Shown here in pieces: positions 23,479 to 31,171 of a DNA stretch of 33,229 nucleotides. Origin of the DNA: CAYZED01 sp964477445 (GTDB taxonomy: Bacteria; Bacillota; Clostridia; Lutisporales; Lutisporaceae); contig CAYZED010000026.1 of the NCBI GenBank assembly GCA_964477445.1, positions 1 through 33,229 of the forward strand, written 5' to 3'. How positions within the stretch are numbered: the first letter of the stretch is position 1; each line of letters opens with the position of its first letter. The notes beneath the pieces are model-generated. The model was not told the DNA's origin. It did no database searches and saw nothing but the letters and a program-made list of their open reading frames with translations. A program made the position numbers and the translations under genes.

Positions 23479-24654
23479 ATGAGCAAATTTCAATATGAAG
23501 ATGATTCTGATTTCGGCTTCACTATTATAAGTAACGTTTTTATAAATAAATATCTACCGACTGCGCCAGCTGATTTTGTGAAAGTCTATTTGGCTGCGAT
23601 AGCTAAAGCACAAAAAAATAGCGATATAGAATTTTCAACTCCAAAATTCGCTGCTGAACTTTCTATGACTCCAGACAGTGTTTTTTCTGCATGGGAATAC
23701 TGGGAGCGAAAAGGCTTAGTTTCAATGATACCTTATATGAACGAAAAAGACGAGTCCGATTTCATGTTGTTTTTTCAAAATCCTATTAAAGCATTTCAAG
23801 AAAAAATGACTGCTAAAAAAGGCGATCCGTCACCATCAAGTGGCGCACTTAATGAAAACGACAATTCTCATAATGGCGATTTCCAAAACGACAGCCTTTC
23901 TAAAGGTAATCTTTCAATTAATAATAAGAAGCTTTCACCTTCTTCAAGAATCGCTGCAAGTTTTGATAATCATGATATTAAAGAGATGTTTGAACTAATA
24001 AAAATACTCTTTGGCCGAGAGCTAACTCAGAATGAGCTTTCTGTTTTCCTCGATTGGATTGATGATTATAATTTTCCTCCGGAACTAGTAATTATGCTTG
24101 TTAATGATTGTATTGATAGAAATAAAAAAGAGCTAGGGTACATGAAAAAAGTGGCTTCGGAATGGCAACTCGCAGGAATAAACACTATTGAAAAGGCCGA
24201 AAACCAGCAGCTCCGACATAAAGAAAAATGGCAAAAGTATTCAAAAATTATGAGTTTCTTTCGTTTGAATAGACAACCATCCGTTCAAGAGGAAAAATAT
24301 CTTGAAAAATGGTTCTATGAGTATAATATGGATGAGAGTATAATTATTAAAGCTTGCGAGCAAACAATAAAAACTCTAAAACCTTCTTTTGAATATGTAG
24401 ATAGAATACTTCAAGAATGGCAAAGTGCTGGGGTTAAGACTATTACGGACCTAGATAATTATATCAAAATTAAAGATGAGCGAAAGAATTCATCAAATAT
24501 CTCATCAGCAAATTCTGGTTACTCAAAAAACAAGGCACCGATTTATCCTGGAAGAAAACCTGTAACTCCTAACTTCTCTGGCAGGACTTACGACACTGTT
24601 TCATTAAGAGAAAAATTGATCAAGAAAGGCAAGGGTGAACTAAATGATAAATAG
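23479..24654 (+). CDS. DnaD-domain replication protein
   Basis: This 391-residue protein has a winged-helix N-terminal half (residues 1-105, with PTAPADFVKVYLAAI and AWEYWERKGLVSM). A low-complexity Ser/Asn linker follows, then two DnaD C-terminal (DDBH2) domains: about 175-250 (FELIKILFGRELTQNELSVF, ending YMKKVASEWQLAGI) and 255-330 (FFRLNRQPSVQEEKYLEKW, ending YVDRILQEWQSAGV). The repeated EWQ(S/L)AG ending marks the family. DnaD-type proteins help load the replicative helicase. AAGGGGGTAAAA precedes the ATG, and its end overlaps the DnaI-like gene by 11 bases, so the pair is coupled. Confidence 0.92.
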   Translation: MSKFQYEDDSDFGFTIISNVFINKYLPTAPADFVKVYLAAIAKAQKNSDIEFSTPKFAAELSMTPDSVFSAWEYWERKGLVSMIPYMNEKDESDFMLFFQNPIKAFQEKMTAKKGDPSPSSGALNENDNSHNGDFQNDSLSKGNLSINNKKLSPSSRIAASFDNHDIKEMFELIKILFGRELTQNELSVFLDWIDDYNFPPELVIMLVNDCIDRNKKELGYMKKVASEWQLAGINTIEKAENQQLRHKEKWQKYSKIMSFFRLNRQPSVQEEKYLEKWFYEYNMDESIIIKACEQTIKTLKPSFEYVDRILQEWQSAGVKTITDLDNYIKIKDERKNSSNISSANSGYSKNKAPIYPGRKPVTPNFSGRTYDTVSLREKLIKKGKGELNDK

Positions 24655-25633
24655 ACCTTCCAAAGATTCAATTTGGTCTCATTATGACAGGCTTCGTGAA
24701 AAAAATCGTGAAATTCTATCTTTAAGGAAAAAGGAGCTCTACGAAAAGAGCCCCCGTTTACAAGAGATCGAGAAAATTATGGCTCAAAATAGTTTGCTAA
24801 CAAATCGATCCCTATTACTTAACAAAAAAGATCCGCAAGAGATTCTAGATTCATTAAAAAATTCCCATACTCTTTTAAAGAAAGAACGTTCAAATATTTT
24901 GACCAGCTTTGGTTTGCCTACTAATTACCTTGATCCAATTTACTCGTGCACTTTATGTGAAGATACTGGATATGTGGTCACGAAGCCATGTATTTGTTTA
25001 AAGCGATTTGAAACAAAGCTCCGATACAAAGGTTCAAATCTAGAAAATGTCCTTGCTGAAGAAAACTTCGACACTTTTAGACTTGATTATTATAATGAAG
25101 AAAGTCACGGTAATGAACCGTCAGCTAGAGAGCAAATGCAGGAGTACTTTTGGCGCGCCATGGACTATGCCTCTAAGTTTGAGGCCCATAATACTAACCT
25201 TTTATTTTTTGGAAAGCCAGGACTCGGAAAAACCTTTCTTTGTCATTCTATAGCTAAAGATTTAATGGATAATGGTCATTCAGTATTATATATCACTGCC
25301 TCAGAGCTAATGGATTTTGTGAGAAATAGTAAGTTCGGCTTTGAGTCCGGCGAAGCTGCCCCAGAAGAATTAGCCATATTATATACTTCGGATTTGCTTA
25401 TTATTGACGATTTAGGGACAGAAATCAGTTCCCAGTTCAACAATCTTGTCTTATATGAATTACTAAATAGACGAATCACAGACAAAAAAAAGATGGTAAT
25501 ATCAACGAATCTTGAGATCGACGATTTAACATCTTTATATTCAGAGCGTATAAGCTCCAGATTATTTGGAAATTTTGAGTTTTTTGCGTTTATTGGCGAG
25601 GATATAAGGTTAAAGAAAGTGAGTCTGCTGTAA
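24644..25633 (+). CDS. dnaI: DnaI/DnaC-type helicase loader ATPase
   Basis: This 329-residue protein has a coiled N-terminal region, then a four-cysteine zinc ribbon C102-C105-C116-C118 (CTLCEDTGY, PCIC), then an AAA+ domain with Walker A GKPGLGKT (190-197) and Walker B LLIIDDLG (D255-D256). It loads the DnaB-type replicative helicase. Zinc-ribbon DnaI-like proteins of this length are typical for Clostridia. It is coupled to the DnaD-like gene. Right after its stop (25645-25676) the last codons recur in a diverged version, DIRIKKVSLL, as if another allele's tail had been left behind. Confidence 0.93.
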   Translation: MINRPSKDSIWSHYDRLREKNREILSLRKKELYEKSPRLQEIEKIMAQNSLLTNRSLLLNKKDPQEILDSLKNSHTLLKKERSNILTSFGLPTNYLDPIYSCTLCEDTGYVVTKPCICLKRFETKLRYKGSNLENVLAEENFDTFRLDYYNEESHGNEPSAREQMQEYFWRAMDYASKFEAHNTNLLFFGKPGLGKTFLCHSIAKDLMDNGHSVLYITASELMDFVRNSKFGFESGEAAPEELAILYTSDLLIIDDLGTEISSQFNNLVLYELLNRRITDKKKMVISTNLEIDDLTSLYSERISSRLFGNFEFFAFIGEDIRLKKVSLL

Positions 25634-25684
25634 GGGGTGGAAAAGATATAAGAATTAAGAAAGTGAGCTTGTTGTCGGGGGTCC
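25601..25684. repeat. Diverged 40-bp duplication of the dnaI 3' end
   Basis: The stretch starting at 25601 and the one starting at 25645 match over about 40 bases with roughly ten differences; within the codons shared by both, the changes are mostly synonymous (RLKKVSLL against RIKKVSLL). The second copy has no gene start and ends 8 bases before the stop codon of the convergent ATPase gene. Confidence 0.8.
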
Positions 25685-27084
25685 TATGACTCCCCATAAA
25701 AGTTCTTTAAACTCACAAGTTTAATATTTTTATTTGATGCAGCTAATTCTTCTAGTTCCTTTGTGAAGCCTGATTTTGAAAACAACATAAAATACTTATT
25801 CTTATATTTGTCAAAAAGTTCGCTCTTTTCTATCAGTTCATTTAAAACTCCAATGCCTGTCAGTTCATTTCTCCATTTGCACTCTCCAAATATGGCGTTA
25901 TCCTGATCAATAGCTAAGATGTCTATTTCTTCCTGTCTTTTCTTAATCGGATTATTTCCCCACCATCTTCCTATCCTTCCAAAAACAAAAGGCAAAGTCT
26001 GTTTAGCGTTTTCCTTACTTAAATATTGCGTACAAATCATTTCAAAAATCTGTCCCATATAATTTGATAGATGTGGAGCAATGGCTTTCTCATATACAAT
26101 GTCGGATAGTCCTGTGGCAATGCTGCTCATATTGTTCGGAACAAATCTGTACCAAAATCGAAACATTTGATCATCTAATAAATAAATACTTTTTCGACTT
26201 TCGTCTTCTGTTAACGGCTTATCTTTTTTTATTATTCCTAACGCCATTAGTGCCGAAATGTATTTTGAACATTTATTACTTTCAAGACCGTTCTTTGTTG
26301 CAATTTCATTCAGTTTTGATGCACCATTAGCAATCGCAGCAATGATGCCGTTATATGTAGCTGGTTCTCTCAATTCTTGCTTTAATAGGTTAACGGGTTC
26401 CTCATATAAATGTCCGGATTCACTTAAGAATAAATTCTCAATATTCTCCTTAACACTCATATCTTTTCTTATTCTTGACAAGTATTCGGGAACACCACCA
26501 GTAATTCCATACAGTATAGCTTTATCTTCATGGCTATAATCAGTTAATAATTGAGCTGATTCATAATATGTAAACGGTTTTATTTTAAACTGCGCCGTTC
26601 TTCTTCCATATAGCGGACTTTTATATCCTAACACCTGATACTCCATAAAACTCATAGACGATCCACAAAGGATTAAAAACAGCTTGCTTTCCTTCATTTT
26701 CATGTCAATATGTGCTTGAATAGTAGAAGATATTGCCCTGTTGCTTTGTGCTAAATACGGATATTCGTCGATAACCAGTATAATCCTTTCATCAAACGAT
26801 ACTTTGTAGATATATTCAAAAGCTTTTTCCCAATTTGAGAAATATACATTTCCTTCTGATTCTTTTGATGTGACCTTAAAAACGTCTGTACTGAAATTTT
26901 CCAAATTGATTATGTCATTTGATTCTCGAGCGATAAAGTATATTGCTTTTTTATCTTTACAAAATTCCTTGATAAGTGTTGTTTTTCCAACTCTTCGCCT
27001 ACCATAAATTACAGCAAACTCAAACTGAGCACTTTCATACATTGTATTTAATTTCTTCAATTCTGGTATTCTGCCGACAAACAT
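25684..27084 (-). CDS. AAA ATPase with winged helix and DUF234 nuclease-like tail
   Basis: This 466-residue protein starts MFVGRIPELKKL, with Walker A YGRRRVGKTT (27-36) and Walker B ILVIDEYPYL (D106). An arginine-containing region (GYKSPLYGRRT) and YGITGGVPEYL follow, then a helix-turn-helix part (KCSKYISALMALGIIKK) and a C-terminal DUF234 segment with a PD-(D/E)xK-like pattern EEIDILAIDQD plus GECKW. Such ATPases are common, often mobile accessory genes of unknown role in archaea and anaerobic bacteria. A twin palindromic operator lies just upstream and a duplicated dnaI tail just downstream, which suggests acquired DNA. Confidence 0.9.
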   Translation of the reverse strand: MFVGRIPELKKLNTMYESAQFEFAVIYGRRRVGKTTLIKEFCKDKKAIYFIARESNDIINLENFSTDVFKVTSKESEGNVYFSNWEKAFEYIYKVSFDERIILVIDEYPYLAQSNRAISSTIQAHIDMKMKESKLFLILCGSSMSFMEYQVLGYKSPLYGRRTAQFKIKPFTYYESAQLLTDYSHEDKAILYGITGGVPEYLSRIRKDMSVKENIENLFLSESGHLYEEPVNLLKQELREPATYNGIIAAIANGASKLNEIATKNGLESNKCSKYISALMALGIIKKDKPLTEDESRKSIYLLDDQMFRFWYRFVPNNMSSIATGLSDIVYEKAIAPHLSNYMGQIFEMICTQYLSKENAKQTLPFVFGRIGRWWGNNPIKKRQEEIDILAIDQDNAIFGECKWRNELTGIGVLNELIEKSELFDKYKNKYFMLFSKSGFTKELEELAASNKNIKLVSLKNFYGES

Positions 27085-27103
27085 AATAAATCACCTCTTG
27101 TTT

Positions 27104-27138
27104 TATCAACTCATAAGTTTGCAACTTATAAGTTGATA
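27104..27138. promoter_or_regulatory. Twin palindromic operator upstream of the ATPase gene
   Basis: AACTCATAAGTT and AACTTATAAGTT stand 15 bp apart, TGC between them; the second is a perfect palindrome. Together with flanking TATC/GATA they form a 16-bp inverted repeat with one mismatch. The position just before the ATPase start suits autorepression or a stem-loop in the leader. Confidence 0.65.
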
Positions 27139-27168
27139 GTATCACATTGTTTGCAGTAACTCAAGTTC

Positions 27169-28413
27169 TCACTTAATTTCCTCAATATCATTCCCAACAA
27201 TTTTATATTTGTATTGCTTCACTAATGTTCCATCTACTTCAGTTTTCATAAAAGTAACTAAATCATATCCATCGCTAGTTTTACTCTGAGAAGTCTTATA
27301 AACATACCTGACTCCATTTTCTATCAATTCTTTTGACCCAATCCAAAACGGAAAACTATTTAATTCAAGGTCGTATTTCATTAACCCCGCAAAAATTTTG
27401 TTTGATGCCTCTACATTTATTTTCAAACTCTCTCTATTTACGTACTCTCTACTTACGGGTGCATTTCTGCCAATGCTTTGTAGGTATCTTATTGCTTGTG
27501 TTTCTTGTTGATTGTAAATCTCAGTTCTATATCTTTCCGTTTGATCTTTGTCTGTCATAAGCACCTTGTCCCATAATTTCTTTGGGAACAAAGCTTTTGT
27601 TGATTTCCAATTGTCCCTACCAGGTATAGGCTCTTTATACTCCAGCAGTGAATACTCCCCTTTATCGTTTCTTGAAAAAGTCATAACTATAGGAATCAGT
27701 CCGCTACCACTTACTATCGTAAATATTCCGTTTTCAAAACCAAAAGCTCCAAAACTTGAAATTGTGTATACTTTAACTTTTCCATTTTCGTCTTCGGTAT
27801 TAAGAATTATATGTCCTTCCGTTGCAACGTCGCCGGCCCCATAGCTTTTCCTCTGAGACTTGATTGCTATACTTACAGCATCATGAATCGTTATTAAATA
27901 ATTCGCTTGAGTATCTTTGTCATTGGTTATAATCACATCAGCAGACGGTTCCACAGAATATAAGTAAGTTTCCGGATCATATTTAATTTTAACTTGTTTT
28001 TTTGCTACTATTTTATTATTGTTTAAAATTGTAGCTTTTACTATTATTCCATTTGAAGTTTTTTCTTGCCCATTTACCAAAGGACTCCAATAGACTGACA
28101 CGTCCACTGGCACTTTAGCTTTTTTGCCCTGTTCAGTTATTTTACCAGTCGAATTATCCCAGGTTATAAGCTTTCCGTAATTTGTAGAGTATTCTACTTT
28201 GTTTACATTTCCGCTTCCACCAACGAGTATACTAATACCAGGAGTACTTGACATAGTTGCAGCATAAGTTTTGGGGTAAACTATTAGTTTTAGTGGGATA
28301 AATAAATCGGCTTTTGGCATTCCAGTTGTAAGAAGCGTTCCACTTAGCAATAATACACACAGAACTCCTATTAAGAAAATAACATTTCGCCTTTTTTTAA
28401 AAAAACCTATCAT
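27169..28413 (-). CDS. Exported membrane-anchored protein of unknown function, BlaR1-tail-like
   Basis: This protein of about 414 residues has a basic stretch and a hydrophobic helix (NVIFLIGVLCVLLLSGTLL, about residues 11-30) that acts as signal anchor or signal peptide. The outside part is strand-rich up to about residue 260. The last 140 residues (LFPKKLWDKVLMTDKDQTER, PFWIGSKELIENGVRYVYKT) remind me of the extracellular C-terminal portion of BlaR1/M56 regulators, but the M56 peptidase core with its HExxH is absent. The ATG at 28411-28413 is preferred, since AAGGATGAT lies 9 bases upstream; another ATG lies 9 bases earlier. A start-less 37-codon frame overlaps it upstream. The function is unknown. 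Confidence 0.7.
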   Translation of the reverse strand: MIGFFKKRRNVIFLIGVLCVLLLSGTLLTTGMPKADLFIPLKLIVYPKTYAATMSSTPGISILVGGSGNVNKVEYSTNYGKLITWDNSTGKITEQGKKAKVPVDVSVYWSPLVNGQEKTSNGIIVKATILNNNKIVAKKQVKIKYDPETYLYSVEPSADVIITNDKDTQANYLITIHDAVSIAIKSQRKSYGAGDVATEGHIILNTEDENGKVKVYTISSFGAFGFENGIFTIVSGSGLIPIVMTFSRNDKGEYSLLEYKEPIPGRDNWKSTKALFPKKLWDKVLMTDKDQTERYRTEIYNQQETQAIRYLQSIGRNAPVSREYVNRESLKINVEASNKIFAGLMKYDLELNSFPFWIGSKELIENGVRYVYKTSQSKTSDGYDLVTFMKTEVDGTLVKQYKYKIVGNDIEEIK

Positions 28414-28507
28414 TTTTATCATCCTTATTCTTTTCTCTCCGAAAACTTAATATATTTAAAACTTGTTCATCTGTGACACCCTCGACATCTTTTCTTTTAA
28501 AAACGTA
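28397..28507 (-). pseudogene. Start-less coding remnant upstream of the BlaR1-tail-like gene
   Basis: Minus strand, 36 residues between two stops: YVFKRKDVEGVTDEQVLNIL, then a charged tail. The composition is strongly protein-like but no start codon exists. It overlaps the next gene in a different frame. It could be the remaining cytoplasmic loop of a broken BlaR1/M56 gene whose peptidase part was lost. Confidence 0.35.
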
Positions 28508-28587
28508 CTAGTTTATGTAGTAATAAATATGAAATTTCTTTTTATCTGTAGCTAAAGGCCTATGTCTGAAAATCAATTTTCCAGTAA

Positions 28588-28768
28588 GCATATATAGACA
28601 TATCCAATCGAGGATAAGACCATCCGTAATACCGTATTACACTTCTTTCCCCTGGGCAAGTTAGAAGCTCGAGAATTGAGGTACTGCACGAATTTGCGTG
28701 CTGAATTAATATTTCGCGATGTAACGCAAATTTGTGCCACAAGGCCCCAGTGTTTCTTCTCAGAGTGC
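28588..28768. repeat. Tandem repeat array, copy 1 (181 bp)
   Basis: Begins GCATATATAGACATAT. Landmarks in order: GAGGATAAGACCATCCGTAA, a near-perfect odd palindrome GTAATACCGTATTAC, TTTCCCCTGG, TTAGAAGCTCGAGAATTG, then a 14-bp-arm hairpin (28686-28737), ending CAGAGTGC. No gene is seen here; short frames across it are composed of the repeats. Confidence 0.88.
28661..28678. repeat. 18-bp module, direct copies at 28661 and 28842, inverted copy at 29045
   Basis: TTAGAAGCTCGAGAATTG is present exactly at 28661-28678 and 28842-28859, and as its exact complement at 29045-29062. The pair 28842/29045 bounds a 221-bp segment like the terminal inverted repeats of a small non-autonomous element. Confidence 0.85.
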
Positions 28769-28975
28769 GCATATATAGACATATGCAATCGAGGATAAGA
28801 CCATCCGTAACACCGTATTATACTTTTTTCCCCTGGTAAAGTTAGAAGCTCGAGAATTGCTTTAATGCACGAATTTGCTAATATTTTGCGATGTAATGCA
28901 AATTAGTGCTACAAGGCACCGGCCTTCATACGAATTTGCGTTAACGAATGTATTTTAAACGAAACGCAAATTAGT
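28686..28975. other. Family of three related hairpins
   Basis: Three stem-loops share arms of the type ACGAATTTGC / GCAAATT(T or A)GT: 28686-28737, 28867-28909 and 28930-28975. Loops differ in length (about 24, 19 and 20 bases) and the arms stay paired, apart from a single G-U or G-A position in each. Confidence 0.75.
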
Positions 28976-28990
28976 ATTATATCAGAGTGC
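28769..28990. repeat. Tandem repeat array, copy 2 (222 bp)
   Basis: Begins GCATATATAGACATATGC and follows copy 1 through all landmarks with about 80-90 percent identity by eye. Its length difference comes from an additional hairpin unit (28930-28975) inserted before the closing CAGAGTGC. Confidence 0.88.
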
Positions 28991-29062
28991 GCATATATAG
29001 ACATATGCAATCGAAGAGAAGAAAGCTAGTAACGCAGTATTACACAATTCTCGAGCTTCTAA
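28991..29062. repeat. Tandem repeat array, copy 3 (partial, rearranged)
   Basis: Starts with GCATATATAGACATATGC and AATCGA as in copy 2, then keeps GTATTACAC, but the 18-bp module CAATTCTCGAGCTTCTAA (29045-29062) is inverted relative to copies 1 and 2. The array ends inside the GntR gene. Confidence 0.82.
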
Positions 29063-29727
29063 AGGTCCATCATGTCTTGGCAGTAGCTCAGCTTCAGCGG
29101 ATGATTAATATCCCAATGCGTCTTTTTAATAAAGCCCTCTAATTCTTCTGATTTTTTTTCTTTAAAAAGGTCAAGAATTATTCTATGTTCTTTATTAAAA
29201 ATCATGCAGGCATCAAAATGCTTTCTATCTCCTGAATCATTGAATGACTGTCTTGCGAACGAATTTCTAAGACTATAAATCTCATCAATTAACGTATCAT
29301 TATTGCATTTTGATGTATATGTGGCATGAAAATCGCTATGATATTTAACAAAGCTTTCCATGTTCTTATACTTTATAGCAATATCAATTTGCTCAATTAG
29401 CTCTTCCATATGAATAAAATCTTCCTCTGTCATATTATCCATTGCTAAAACAGCCGATAGAGCGTCAAGTGTCGCTAAAACAGTATACATATCTTCTTTT
29501 CTTTTGTCCGTAAATTCTTTAACAAAAAAACCTTTTCGCGGAATAAACTCAATTAACTCCTCCGAAGAAAGCTGAATTAGTGCTTCCCGAGCCGGAGTTC
29601 TACTAATTTCCAATTCCGTACAAATAGCATTCTCGTTAAGCTTTTGATTTGGTAACAATTCACCTTCTTTAATTTTTCGAGCAATATACTCATAAACGTG
29701 GTCTTTTAAAGATTTATACTTCGCCAT
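29059..29727 (-). CDS. GntR-family regulator, FadR/FCD type
   Basis: This 222-residue protein has an N-terminal winged helix-turn-helix (residues 5-70: KLNENAICTELEISRTPARE, then LIEFIPRKGFFVKEF) and a C-terminal all-helical FCD ligand domain, about 80-215, with the usual metal- or ligand-pocket residues D and H spread in FVKYHSDFHATY and FNKEHRIIL. Such regulators bind small carboxylic acids or amino sugars; the target is not visible. TAGGAGTGAAAT precedes the ATG. Its stop codon and last few residues lie in the 18-bp repeat module, so the C-terminal end may have been rewritten by the repeat array. Confidence 0.92.
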   Translation of the reverse strand: MAKYKSLKDHVYEYIARKIKEGELLPNQKLNENAICTELEISRTPAREALIQLSSEELIEFIPRKGFFVKEFTDKRKEDMYTVLATLDALSAVLAMDNMTEEDFIHMEELIEQIDIAIKYKNMESFVKYHSDFHATYTSKCNNDTLIDEIYSLRNSFARQSFNDSGDRKHFDACMIFNKEHRIILDLFKEKKSEELEGFIKKTHWDINHPLKLSYCQDMMDL

Positions 29728-29799
29728 ATTTCACTCCTAATTTATATATTAAAAATCGCAGTTTTACTTTTTATATAGTGAAAATTCTGTTATGCCTTT

Positions 29800-30453
29800 T
29801 TACATATTAAAAATACCGGTTATGCCCTTTAAGACCCACGACACCATCTCGCTAATATGTAAAATATTAATGTTCAAATAGTTTTCTGCCATTATTATAG
29901 CAAAAAGCGCTGGCATTCCATACCTATATAGATTTAAAAACAATTTTTCATTTTTATCCTTCAAAAATGTCATATATACATGTGACCCATCCAGCGGCGG
30001 AATCGGAATAAGGTTGAAAACAAACAATGCTATATTAATATAACCAGCGTAAAGCAACAAATTCATTATTATTCCGCTGAGTGAAGTTGTATCAAAACCT
30101 AACGGCATTCCCATCAATTCTAAAAACTTAATCGTCCCAAAAATTATAAATGCTAAAATAATATTTGAAAATGGTCCAGCTATACTTATTAGAATTTCAT
30201 CTCTATGTGGCTTACTAAGCTTATACGGGTTAAACATAACTGGCTTTGCCCACCCAAAACCTGCTGTAATGAGCAAAATAAATCCCAGAGGATCAATGTG
30301 TCTAAGCGGATTTAGAGTTATTCGTCCGTCAAGTTTGGCTGTGTCATCGCCAAGATAATATGCCATTAATGCATGTGCGAATTCATGTACAGTCAAACCT
30401 ATTAAAATACCAGGTAGCGTAAACAATCTCATTAATAAGTATTCAGAATTCAA
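29800..30453 (-). CDS. Site-2 protease (M50B family) membrane metalloprotease
   Basis: This 217-residue protein is nearly all membrane helices. It has the zinc motif HEFAH (23-27) in the first helix and the second catalytic region LIPIPPLDGS near residue 152, with the Asp ligand. GRITLNPLRHIDPLGF between them is also typical for the short M50B group. These enzymes cut membrane-bound substrates inside the bilayer. It follows the HAD gene by one base and closes the three-gene operon. No PDZ domain is present. Confidence 0.93.
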   Translation of the reverse strand: MNSEYLLMRLFTLPGILIGLTVHEFAHALMAYYLGDDTAKLDGRITLNPLRHIDPLGFILLITAGFGWAKPVMFNPYKLSKPHRDEILISIAGPFSNIILAFIIFGTIKFLELMGMPLGFDTTSLSGIIMNLLLYAGYINIALFVFNLIPIPPLDGSHVYMTFLKDKNEKLFLNLYRYGMPALFAIIMAENYLNINILHISEMVSWVLKGITGIFNM

Positions 30454-30454
30454 A

Positions 30455-31171
30455 TTATTTCACCTCATTCAGCAGATCTTTAATATACTTGAGAAAGTCT
30501 TCTCCACTACCTTCATAATCTGCTTTATATGAATTTGGTGATCTATCCATAATACAATCAGTAATCAGCCAAGTTTTTATTCCTGCTTCACTAGCTGCCA
30601 AATCTTCCAATGGATCATTGCCAACCATAACACACTGATCTGGTGCCGCATTAATTTTTTTCAAAATATCTTTAAAATACTCGGGGTTAGGTTTACAGGT
30701 CGTACATACTTCCATAGCAGTAATATATTCAAAATCTGACATACTCATCCCTGTCCATCCAAGTCTATGTTCAACCGCAATCATTGGGAAAATAGGATTA
30801 GTTGCCACCACAATGCCAAAGCCCGCCGCTTTCAATAAATGTATCGCTTCAATTAATTCTTTGTTTCCTTCGCAGCTCCCTTTTAGATTATCAAATTTTT
30901 CTTCGTAGAATTTATCGAACCGTTTCTTATATATCTCGCCGTCTACTCCACTAATTTCAACAAAATATCTAAAAAAAGTATCAAAATTATTATCATCAGA
31001 ATTATCCATAACCATTTTATCAGTGGATTTCATAACCCATCCAACTAAAGCTTTAGGATCACATAAATCAACAAAATAAGCGCCTAATGCTTTGAAATAA
31101 CCATGAACAAATTCATCAATATCCATTTTTAGTATTGTTCCATCTAAATCAAACAAAAAATATTTAGTCAT
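30455..31171 (-). CDS. HAD-superfamily hydrolase
   Basis: This 238-residue protein has the four HAD motifs: FDLDGTI with nucleophile D8 and acid D10, ATNP (Thr motif II) near residue 129, CKPNPEYF (Lys, motif III) near 168, and VMVGNDPLEDLAAS (motif IV) near 187. The helical cap between motifs I and II gives the usual phosphatase architecture. The substrate is not predictable. It overlaps the cyclophilin gene by 8 bases and abuts the M50 gene. Confidence 0.92.
   Translation of the reverse strand: MTKYFLFDLDGTILKMDIDEFVHGYFKALGAYFVDLCDPKALVGWVMKSTDKMVMDNSDDNNFDTFFRYFVEISGVDGEIYKKRFDKFYEEKFDNLKGSCEGNKELIEAIHLLKAAGFGIVVATNPIFPMIAVEHRLGWTGMSMSDFEYITAMEVCTTCKPNPEYFKDILKKINAAPDQCVMVGNDPLEDLAASEAGIKTWLITDCIMDRSPNSYKADYEGSGEDFLKYIKDLLNEVK

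Noticed and set aside
25677..25700. GGGG...CCCC hairpin at the end of the ATPase gene as a terminator
   Set aside because: The stem has a bulge and there is no T run on either strand; it may only be chance symmetry around the stop codon.
28560..28788. Two overlapping minus-strand open frames of about 70 codons
   Set aside because: They lie wholly inside the tandem repeat units, have unlikely composition and no ribosome binding site.
28588..29062. CRISPR array
   Set aside because: Units are 180-220 bp and homologous along their length; there are no short identical repeats with unique spacers, and no cas genes.
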